Shown piece by piece: positions 56,343 through 64,000 of a stretch of DNA of 64,000 nt. The translations under genes were made by a program, and so were the position numbers. A model generated the notes under the pieces. The model was given only the letters and a program-made list of their open reading frames with translations, searched no databases and was not told the DNA's origin. Every line of letters begins with the position of its first letter. Within the stretch, counting starts at the first letter, position 1. This stretch comes from Panaeolus papilionaceus (Eukaryota > Basidiomycota > Agaricomycetes > Agaricales): the NCBI GenBank assembly GCA_015501605.1, contig JADNRZ010000001.1, positions 682,001 through 746,000 on the forward strand, given 5' to 3'.

Positions 56343-57213
56343 ATGATCAAACTTGATGAAGACTGGGGTAATTGGACAACGTACAGGGAGCTCACTGTTG
56401 CTCGCTTCTACTCTGAGGGCCTCGACCGTCGACGAGCATCTCTACTCATGGGGCATTCCCAATTTCTGGACACATATTCTGCCCAAAGAGCCACCTTATA
56501 AATTCTACAAGGGAGAATGGTATTCTTCTGAGGACATGTACTTCACCAAGCCTGTACCCTATAGCAAGCATGTCAACCCGCACACCCGTGCATACGCCGA
56601 GGCGCAAAACAAAGCAACATTAACCTTTTTTGAAAGTCTTCCCAGACCTCGCTACGATATCAGAATCGGCAACGCGACACATTAGGAGAGAAGTGGGCCG
56701 CCTTAGAGGAGCTCTACAAGCAACGAGAGCAGAGGGTCGCTGAGAACGAGAGTGGGATCTCCGGGAGACTCAGTAGAAGAAGACGTGGCTGACAGCGAAT
56801 CGGTCCCGACACTTGGCGAAGCAGTTAAAATCGACGACCGTTTGCTAAAGGAGCAGGAAGGTCTGTTCAAGATGCTCACGTCAGCGACATACAATCGCAA
56901 AAACAGCGACCTTCCCGCGCATCTCGCTTACATGAAGGTGATTCGCGACGGTCTAAAGCAATACCAGATTTCAGACGGGGACTTCAATTGCTACATCCTC
57001 GATTCCCTTGTCGTTTCCAATGCAGAGCACGACGTGTGGCAGTGCAGAATGCACGTGAGTACAGAACGACGACAAGACCTTGATGCTATGATAGCCAAAC
57101 CCGCAACCAACGTCGACACTGGACAGCGAGCAGAGAAAGTAGACGAGTATGTAGAGAGAAGGAAAAGGAGACGAGCAAAGAGAGATAGGGGAATAGAACA
57201 TAGATTAGATTAA
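56343..57213 (+). pseudogene. Copia Gag-like protein, diverged copy with frameshifts
   Basis: It starts MIKLDEDWGNWTTYRELTVA at 56343. The frame then shifts by one for HLYSWGIPNFWTHI and KFYKGEWYSSEDMYFTKPV, shifts back for TLGEKWAALEELYKQREQ, and shifts again for LFKMLTSATYNRKNSDLPAH and LAYMKVIRDGLKQYQISDGD. No clean introns explain the changes, so at least three frameshifts are inferred. Confidence 0.55.
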
Positions 57214-57333
57214 ACTAGATACGGTGATGTACATTACGAGGAGACTCGGCTCAGGGTTGAAACACAACTCCTTGCCTCACCACCTCGCGCCGTCTGCCTG
57301 AAGGAAGATCGGACGTCTCCAGCGGCCGAGCTT

Positions 57334-57459
57334 GGGAGATTGATTGTATTTTTTAATTTTGGGGCAAAGAAACAAGGGAAACCCCATGCTGACCCGAAAG
57401 AGGTGACGGAATCTCTAGTTGATTACGAGGATGCTATGGAAGAGCTACGAAGGAGGTAA
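57334..57459 (+). pseudogene. C-terminal fragment of a Gag-like copy
   Basis: An open stretch reads GRLIVFFNFGAKKQGKPHAD then ESLVDYEDAMEELRRR and stop. It matches the C-terminal NNQAKTQG...VAGYEAAFGQ region of subtype B. No upstream part is in frame. Confidence 0.45.
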
Positions 57460-57585
57460 CGGTGTAATATCGAAAATTGTATTAAACGAAATGTGTATAT
57501 CATGCAAATTCAACCTATTTGACGAATAAATAATTCATAGTTCTTGTTGTTAACCATCTTGGGCAGTGCAAAAGGAACGATTACT

Positions 57586-57676
57586 TGGTACAGCCCGGGG
57601 TCGAACCGGGGACCTTCTGTGTTCGCCAATTGGGCTCAATGTGAGACAGAAATCATAACCACTAGACCACTGAACC
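57586..57676 (-). tRNA. tRNA-Val(CAC), intron-containing
   Basis: On the minus strand the acceptor GGTTCAG pairs with CTGTACC with one mismatch; the D arm is GGTCTAGTGGTTATGA. The anticodon stem TCTGT/ACAGA encloses CT-CAC, so the anticodon is CAC. An intron of about 18 bases follows position 37, and the T arm is CCCCGGTTCGACCCCGGG. Discriminator A is at 57586. The general shape matches fungal tRNA-Val. Confidence 0.85.
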
Positions 57677-57927
57677 GATGAAAGATTCCGCCTTCGTACC
57701 TTCGAGGCCTGTGGATGGTATAGTGAGATTGCAACGCAGACCGACTCGGACTTTGCAGGTAAACGAAGGCTCAGAATGCTGGAGCGTGAAAGGTCGATTA
57801 TACAAAGCATTCGAGCGCCCAAGCTTATAGGATACGGTGCCATCGTGTCATTTCCAAAAGGGTGTCGTACCTGAGAGAACATATTAAATGAAAATAATGG
57901 AGAAATGCATGTCAATAACTGACCGAA

Positions 57928-58620
57928 TCAAAAACATTCGAGAATATAACACAAGATTTCCTCGTTGCTATACACAACCTCCAATTCTCTGATGACACGA
58001 TCCGAGGCCAGTGTTTCTCTCAAGAACCCAGTGTAAGTTCTGTGTAACCAGTTTAGCGAGTGGGTTGGTGGCCCAGGGATAGTATCTGCGGGAGTAACAG
58101 CGACAGCTTGTGTGAGATATTTTAAGAAATGAGATTCTCAAAGGTTTCGCTCACCAGAGACGTTCCGGGAACATAAAATCACCAGCTCTTCACTCAATTT
58201 GTATATTAACTCCCTCGCATCGCGCTTGGCTGTTTCACGCTGCAGGTAGAGCGACATTGCGCCCCAGTCCATGACATCACCTCGACACCATAGTGTGGCA
58301 GCACAAGGCTGGCCCTTGGATTCTGGTCCCTCTGCCGGCCACTTAGTGAGAGCTTTCCTGAAGATGGGCAGGGCGATTGGAAGCAGCGAGGGGTGCTATC
58401 AACAGAAGTCTGGTTTGATGTCAACCTGGCGAGGACAGGATATACAAAGAAGTCAGTATGATGGACAAGTTTTGAGACGCCACTGTCGGCTTTCTAAGTC
58501 CATGCACGAGAGAAAGGGCGTACCATCGTTGCGGATTGGGCTAAACGTGTTGCAGTCTACCCTTGGGGCAGCATCACAATCGATTCGCATTGGCACACCC
58601 CCAACCTCGCTTCTCTCCAT
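57928..58620 (-). CDS. unrecognised four-exon gene (168 aa)
   Basis: Exons 58620-58561, 58493-58446, 58395-58155 and 58085-57928 join in consistent phase. The two last exons are the most secure. The first donor (gtagac) is weak, so the start MERSEVGGVPMR is less sure. The middle reads VHHTDFFHPSLLPIALPIF, KWPAEGPESKGQPCAATLW and GDVMDWGAMSLYLQRETA, and the end ELEVVYSNEEILCYILECF. The protein is soluble-looking, helical, with no signal peptide. I do not recognise its family. Confidence 0.5.
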
Positions 58621-59459
58621 GAAGCTCGGCTAGAGCAAGCAGAGGGGATCTTGCGTCTTCGGTCGCTCGTCACCGGGGGATGTAGGTAGCCTAGAGGCTA
58701 CGCTTGGGGGTGGAAAGAGGACAATGGCCCGAAAACCACTGCCCCACTTCCCAGGTCGAGAGCCGATGGACGGAGGAGGATGCGCCCCCAAAGCGAGCGC
58801 ACCTGCCCAGCCGATGACGACCATCGGCTCGCCCCAACGGCGGTGGCGAGAAGCGTAAATAAGTAAATATGTGACTGGTGAATAGAAAACGAGTGGATGT
58901 GGGAAGATAGGTATCGCCGAGGTAAAGGTTAAGGTGAAATCACAAGGTTCAGCAGTGAAGGCGAAAACGGTGCAACAGAGAACTGGGGTGTGGTTCTTAT
59001 CAAATACTTAACATTTGATCTCCAATCAGATTGGAGCCTGGTGACCTAGTGAGGATTTTCGACAGTAGATGCAGGATTTGTGAGTGAATCGGGAGCTGGA
59101 AAGGCAAAGGGCATGCATTGAGAGCTATAACAATGGATGAGCGTCATGATTTATGACCAATGGCTACTTAGGTTTCGGGAGGAGCAGTGGTTGTGTGTAT
59201 TGAGTTGATTCCTCTGCAACGTAGGGGATAGAAAATAGGTTAGGATTATATGGGAAATACTAACGTTAGCTAAAGGTAGTAGGTATGTCATGGGGTAAGC
59301 TCTAACTTGTAGCGAAAGGAAAGGATTCGATTCTCGTCAAGAGATATTGAATCCATACGCTGACAGAATTAGTACAATTCGAGAACAAAAGGGGGGGTGC
59401 CATGTGAATGTGTACCAAAAATAACATGAGTGGTGCTAAACCATGCGTGAGGTGCACTA

Positions 59460-59700
59460 TGCCAATATGATGGCTGTAAAGCCATGCCTGAGGTGAATTA
59501 GGCCGATGTAGGGGAGGGGCATGAAGCTGATGTAGGGGGCGGTTAAGCCAATGTAAGGGGCATGAAGCCGATGTAGGGGGCGATTACGCCTGGGGGCACG
59601 TAGGCCAATGTAGGGGGTGGTTAAGCCTGGGGGCACGTCTGCCAATGTAGGGGGCAGTTAAGCCGAAGGGCACGTCTGCCAAAACAAAGGGCACAGCTGT
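59460..59700 (+). repeat. degenerate minisatellite (GCCAATGTAGGGGGC type)
   Basis: About eight units contain (a/g)atgtagggggc followed by gttaagcc or gggggcacgt(c/a). Units vary from about 24 to 33 bases and decay outward. Confidence 0.65.
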
Positions 59701-60023
59701 CGTGCAAGACGTATTAACTCACGCAGAGGACACCATGACCAAGTTTGATTACTTGGCTTTAGGCCAATATGAATAGTGTTGAGCTAGCACAGGTAGTCTA
59801 GACACCATGCAGAGAACGAAAGAACGTCATGCAGAGGGTGCTGCAACCAAGGAGGGGGTGTTGAACCCAAGACATAGACGGATACCATGACAGCACGGAT
59901 ACAGGGAACCAGGAGCCTCCTGGGTATCCGAGGGACATGGGTGTGAAGCGAGTGGCGGAGATGTCAAGGAAAGGGATAAGGAGTGAGGGAGAGCATACCA
60001 ACACCGTAGTCTCATACGGTGTG

Positions 60024-60036
60024 GGCTCTGATACTA
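60024..60036 (-). other. possible Copia primer-binding site
   Basis: The minus strand reads TAGTATCAGAGCC, one base from TGGTATCAGAGC, the initiator-tRNA-type PBS of many Copia elements. If real, a 5' LTR would lie at higher coordinates, but I could not delimit LTR ends. Confidence 0.25.
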
Positions 60037-61115
60037 TTGAAATTTGGCCAGCGCAGCGGAAAAAATGAGGGATAAGTTGTGACTCACTAAGAAAGGGACA
60101 GGTGATCGGTGGTGCGCGGTTGTTGGCGTATGCACGAGATTTCATGTTGAAGTGAGGATTGCGGTAACCATAAGTTATCAGATGTTGTGTATAGACTGAT
60201 GGTGTTTGAAGGATTAGGTTTAGTGAGTGGTTGGTGAGTGCATCTGTGTCGGAATTGGATACAACCCTCTGGACGGAAATTCTCGGCGTTGGGGATCTGG
60301 TACTCGTTTAGGGGTGTCAGAGAGCATGCAGGTTGCAGTTAGTTGCTGTACAGCGTATATACACGCGAGACTGGAAACGGACGCGAGTGATCAGTGTAAT
60401 CAGAATGAATAATCTACTCATCTGGTGTAAATTGTTCTCGATATTACAGCGACAGCTTTGAGATGACTTGTGGTTGTGAGCGATTCTCCGGGGGGTCGTG
60501 GTGATGAGCTGGCAGATTGAAATGAAAGTCTCCCATAAATCCTGATAAGTTGTAGTGTATGTTGATAGTGATATTGAAAGGAGAATAAGGAGAATAAAAA
60601 TACTGAGCCGAGCGACAAATTGTCGCGTCGACTAGGGAGCGAGGCGAAGTAATACTAATGTATGAGGAGGGAAGTGCAGATCGAGTTGTCAAGGGCTGAC
60701 TCGCTCACGTGACCAAGAAGGTCGATCTGTGTGCGTGCACACAGATCGCTCCATTATACTGATGTAGGAGGAGGTTGTGGATGTATCATGGCTTGTTCTC
60801 CGTGGCTTGTTATCATGTCCTTTGATCATTGTCGGAGCAGATGATGGCATCCGACATTCATGTGGTGAATTGTATGAAGAACGATGAAACGTTGACGCCG
60901 ATCTTTGTTCTTGGATGCCTCTACACGAATATGGACTATACTTTGACAGCGATGACATGAAGTGAGTTCCGAGTCGCAGAGCTACCTTAACTGTAATATG
61001 GTTTCAAGGTCGAGTTGGTGCGATCCCAGAGTGCGCATCTGCTCCAGTGTTTTTCCACGCATCTCCCTTGCAGAAAGCCCCACGCTGTGTAGAATCTTAG
61101 ATTAAGCCATCCATC

Positions 61116-61200
61116 GGCCTTATGGTCTAGTCGTATGATTCCTCCTTTGGGTTGTTAAACTGATTGGAGGAGGTCCTGGGTTCAATTCCCAGTGAGGCCC
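61116..61200 (+). tRNA. tRNA-Pro(TGG), intron-containing, second copy
   Basis: The mature part is identical to the copy at 18809-18893: acceptor GGCCTTA/TGAGGCC, anticodon TGG in the TTTGGG loop, T arm CTGGGTTCAATTCCCAG. The intron (ttgttaaactgatt) differs from the other copy. Confidence 0.93.
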
Positions 61201-61672
61201 TTTTTGCTATCCTCCCCTTGATTTTGGTTATACAACATATTGTTGGGGTTTGGTCCAGGGTTCAACATATGAAGTATTTATATATCACTTAAATTTTGTA
61301 TCAGTATCGGTTCCATTGATCCTGCATGGCAGGGACCACTTGGAGTAGAAAATGTTATATCGGGCCCAATAGACTGGATTGATTCGTAAGGCAGAGGCAC
61401 CTGTGTTCGAAAAGTACGTGAAAAAATAATTATGCTTTATATATAACAAATGATTAGTTTCGAAACAGGGTAAATACATGATGAGAGTTGTAGATGTGCG
61501 AAGCAAGAGTCAGAATACATGCGATCATCTAAGAGGAGAAACAAAAACTACACAGAACTACATCTGGGTTAATAAATTAAATTATACTATGAACTAACTT
61601 TGGAGGAAATAAATATGAGTCGTGTCCGCGATACTGGAATTTAGAACCCTGTCCAACTATAAACGATGATAT
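61201..61672. other. intergenic between tRNA-Pro and the C2H2 gene
   Basis: A run of T (ctttttgct) right after the tRNA can serve as its Pol III terminator. Nothing else is seen. Confidence 0.4.
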
Positions 61673-62919
61673 CTATGACCAGCATTCTTTCTGGTGCTTC
61701 TTCTTATCACGACACAAAACTTGCTTGTGGCATTTGCCACAAAGGTCCCTGGCCTCTGGCACATGTGTCATGACGTGGTTCATAATACTGCAAAGGCTGG
61801 AATTCGCCTGGCAATTGCCCCATTTGCAATCCATTCTTTTCTTGTCCCGATTTCCTTTCGACGAAGATATACTATGGGCCTTCAAGTGTGTACGCAAGGA
61901 AGCGATTGAGGTGTGCGGCGTCAAAAATTGGTCACAATCCTGCCATTGGCAGTAAACCTGCAAGTCTTGTGGGGACCTCCACGAAGGTATGGGGTGAGAG
62001 AGGTCTGATGCAGGCGACGCGACTGGGGTGTTGTTCGCCCCAGATTCTGATGGAGCGGCTTCATGATAAATAGCAGGAGTGGACGGATAAGAGTTTTCGA
62101 GCTGCCCGCCGTTTAGCTGTTGCGGGTAAGGGTGTTGAAGCTGGACGCTGTCTAGCTGTGGCGAAGGCAACGGCAAAGTCCCCATGCTGTGGAGGGTATG
62201 ACAATATTAGTCGATCAACTTCGATGAACACAATGATCATGCACGTACCGTACGTGATTCTCGTTTAAAAAGAATCTTTCGTCTGAATAGTATTCCGCCG
62301 GTTGGTGGGCTGGAGCAGGGTTGGTAACTGGCTCGGCAGCCCAGTTGGGGGGGGCCTGGAAGAAGAAGGCAGGAAGATCTTCTTCAGGAGGAGTGAGGGA
62401 TCGACGACGACGTTTCCTGGATTGGCTGTCTCGGCCCCCAGAGCTTGATGAGGCCTGGTAAGCGGAGGTTATGTTGAACGTATTGGACATGTCGCTTAAT
62501 GGCAGTCTTGAGGGAATCAAAGGCCTAATGGTGTCAGGTAAACTGTCAGACACACGAAGGAAAGCAGTAGAAGCAAGCCTACACATACGTGTTTGGCTCG
62601 GTCTCGAGCGCACCCTGTACCTCCCCAAAAGCCTCTGATTGCGACAACCCCTGGCTTATGGTTTCTTCTTCGCTGTGTACTGGCCTAGAAAGAAATGAGA
62701 ACATTGCAGTGTCGAAACGTAAAGGTCATACAATTGCCGGGAACTCCGCCAGAGCACAAGTTGTCGGTAGAGATGGTCGGGATTGCGGATATATGTTTTT
62801 AGCCCTTCAAGATCGCATAAAGGATCTATTGCTTGAATGAAGCTCAGGAAGTGGACTAAGATGGATGTCTGGAAAGGGTCAAAGGTGGTGAACTCGTAAA
62901 TTCCAGTGTGGTTGTTCAT
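61673..62919 (-). CDS. C2H2-type zinc-finger protein
   Basis: Four exons: 62919-62732, 62684-62589, 62524-62249, 62186-61673. They give 357 residues. The N-terminal part (MNNHTGIYEFTTFDPFQT) is unknown. A Ser-rich basic stretch (GGRDSQSRKRRRRS) may be a nuclear signal. Near residue 266 a finger has Cx4C (CQWQDC) and Hx3H (RTHLKAH). A second has CKWGNC and NHVMTH, and a C-terminal CGKCHKQVLCRDKKKHQKEC closes the protein. The spacing with Cx4C is common in fungal C2H2 transcription factors. A downstream Met (MSNTF, 62490) could serve as an alternative start, but the joined exons stay open upstream. Confidence 0.7.
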
Positions 62920-63465
62920 TGTTATGATAGGTTGAGTGCGGTTGAGTGAGTGTAAAGATTTGGGAGTATAGGCAGTTGCGGTGGGTAGGGATGCAGTAAG
63001 AGCGAAAGGTAAATGTGCAAGACGGTATGCAAGAGATGAATCGCTACATTCACAAACTTTTAATGGCCGAAGCGGTCAGGTGATTGGGACAAAGACGCAT
63101 GGGTATTTAGGGGCGCAATTAACGCAACGCGTCGCTAAGCATCCCGTCATCGACCCGAAAAGCGTCACAACAAAGCATGGGTAAGTTGTATTGGTAAGCC
63201 CACCCATTGTTCGATGGTCAAAGCTTTTGCCCAAATTCATGGAACGACATTTGACAAAGAGATAACGGTTTACTGTGACAACCACTGAATTAAATGAAAC
63301 TATCAGTTACATAGAAAAATAATAGATTGTGTATGTATAATAAACACTCAGCGACGCGTCTGGCGGCCAAATAACCAACAGTCAGAAACTCCCGTTCCGT
63401 CGTCGCCGTTATCCCGCAACCAACCACATCGCACAACCCTGACACCCTAATCCCCTATTCCCCAA
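62920..63465. other. intergenic between the C2H2 gene and the helicase 3' end
   Basis: Promoter of the C2H2 gene and terminator of the helicase gene. No gene is seen. Confidence 0.4.
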
Positions 63466-64000
63466 TCACTCAACGTCCCTCCAGGGTCTATCCACATTCG
63501 CATCAAGATCTTCCACCCCTGCCATCGTCGCTTCCTCCATCCGCTTCGAAAACTCATTCATGTCCAGGCCGGCAGCTTCTCGGATAGCTCGGTCGTACCC
63601 TCCTGCTTCTTCAACGGGTTCTGTAGGGTCCCATGTAATGTCGGGACCTGTCCAACCCCCGTTCAGGTATACGTAGTTGAGGAATGAACGCCAAAGAGGG
63701 TCGAGGGAGAGGACTTGGGGATCACCAACGACAATGAGGAGGGCTTGGGCTCGGGTGACAGCGACTATATGGGTGGATTCGAGATGTCAGTAAACGAACG
63801 GAAAGGGATCACATGAAAAATACATACCATTGAAACGCCGTGGATTAGCTACGAACCCGAGGGTATGAAGTAGATCATACTCGATAAACTCCTTACTACT
63901 CCGAACTGTAGAGATCATGATCACTTTGCGCTCCTATACATAGTGTTAAATCATTGATGCGTATAAATCATCCAAACAAAACAAACCTGTCCCTGGAACT
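63466..64000 (-). CDS. MOV10/SDE3-like superfamily 1 RNA helicase, C-terminal part
   Basis: The gene enters from beyond 64000. Visible exons are >64000-63987, 63933-63828 and 63764-63466. The window edge gives EFQGQ, joined by splicing to ERKVIMISTVRSS, the end of helicase motif V region. Then FVANPRRFNVAVTRAQALLI contains motif VI (VAVTRA). VVGDPQVLSLDPLWRSFLNY and NGGWTGPDITWD are typical of the MOV10/SDE3 group. The tail is acidic and ends RPWRDVE. These helicases act with Argonaute in RNA silencing and restrict retroelements. The N-terminal two-thirds is outside the window. Confidence 0.85.

Larger units (their letters stand above)
58621..61115. other. gene-poor region, 2.5 kb, with a minisatellite and possible retroelement remnant
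   Basis: Frames at 58630-58824, 59798-60145 and 60444-60958 lack protein character. A degenerate repeat lies at 59460-59700 and a primer-binding-site-like sequence at 60024-60036. Nothing else is supportable. Confidence 0.35.

Noticed and set aside
28984..57459. Full-length Copia retrotransposons
   Set aside because: No DTG-type protease, integrase HHCC or reverse transcriptase YxDD-type sequence was found in any frame near the Gag-like genes, and no LTR pairs could be matched.
58206..58424. 72-codon minus-strand frame overlapping the 168-residue gene
   Set aside because: An alternative frame of the same exon; the chosen frame joins cleanly to both neighbouring exons.
59270..59350. Another tRNA-like element (box B-like ggattcgattctc)
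   Set aside because: Only the box B-like part is convincing; no acceptor pairing or box A at the right distance.

Overview
The window reads as nuclear DNA of a mushroom-type basidiomycete (Agaricomycetes). Genes are split by many short GT-AG introns (about 50-70 bp, one exon of 8 bp and two of 18 bp), tRNA genes carry introns, and the gene set is typical of that group: a divergent FTR1/FET3 pair, SHMT, eS26, a MOV10/SDE3-type helicase, an F-box-like protein and a secreted Ser/Thr-rich protein. No bacterial, organellar or intact viral features were seen.

Left part (1-28 kb), conserved and gene dense: the 3' end of an unknown gene; a KHDC4-like KH-domain splicing protein; a long membrane-anchored 3-beta-HSD/Erg26-family protein; a NADAR-domain N-glycosidase; the high-affinity iron uptake pair FTR1 (-) and FET3 (+), with three ATCTGATAA sites near the FTR1 start; a 20-bp minisatellite; SHMT; an F-box-like protein; tRNA-Pro; an acyl-CoA oxidase with an apparent one-base frameshift; a small GTPase; a secreted aspzincin-like protein whose HExxH motif reads HEATR; ribosomal protein eS26; and a secreted Ser/Thr-rich protein.

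Middle part (28-58 kb), accessory: eleven genes, pseudogenes or fragments of a Copia-type Gag-like (UBN2-like) family, recognisable in three sequence subtypes and without protease, integrase or RT. One has become the C-terminal half of a chimeric gene whose N-terminal half is a duplicated PARP-type zinc finger; the zf-PARP parent gene lies 13 kb further on. The same part holds two tiny coiled-coil paralogues (one with a premature stop), three clusters of a CCGTGCA decamer repeat, a segmental duplication of about 1.9 kb, a perfect 13-bp inverted repeat, and five copies of a tRNA-like repeat. Two of those copies are followed by a long hairpin with compensatory base changes and a T-run, like a small Pol III RNA family.

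Right part (57.5-64 kb): tRNA-Val(CAC), an unrecognised four-exon gene, a degenerate minisatellite with a possible Copia primer-binding site, a second tRNA-Pro, a C2H2 zinc-finger gene, and the 3' end of a MOV10/SDE3-like helicase that runs off the window.

Exon structures were worked out by hand from reading frame, splice consensus and phase. All family assignments are from pattern recognition, not database searches.
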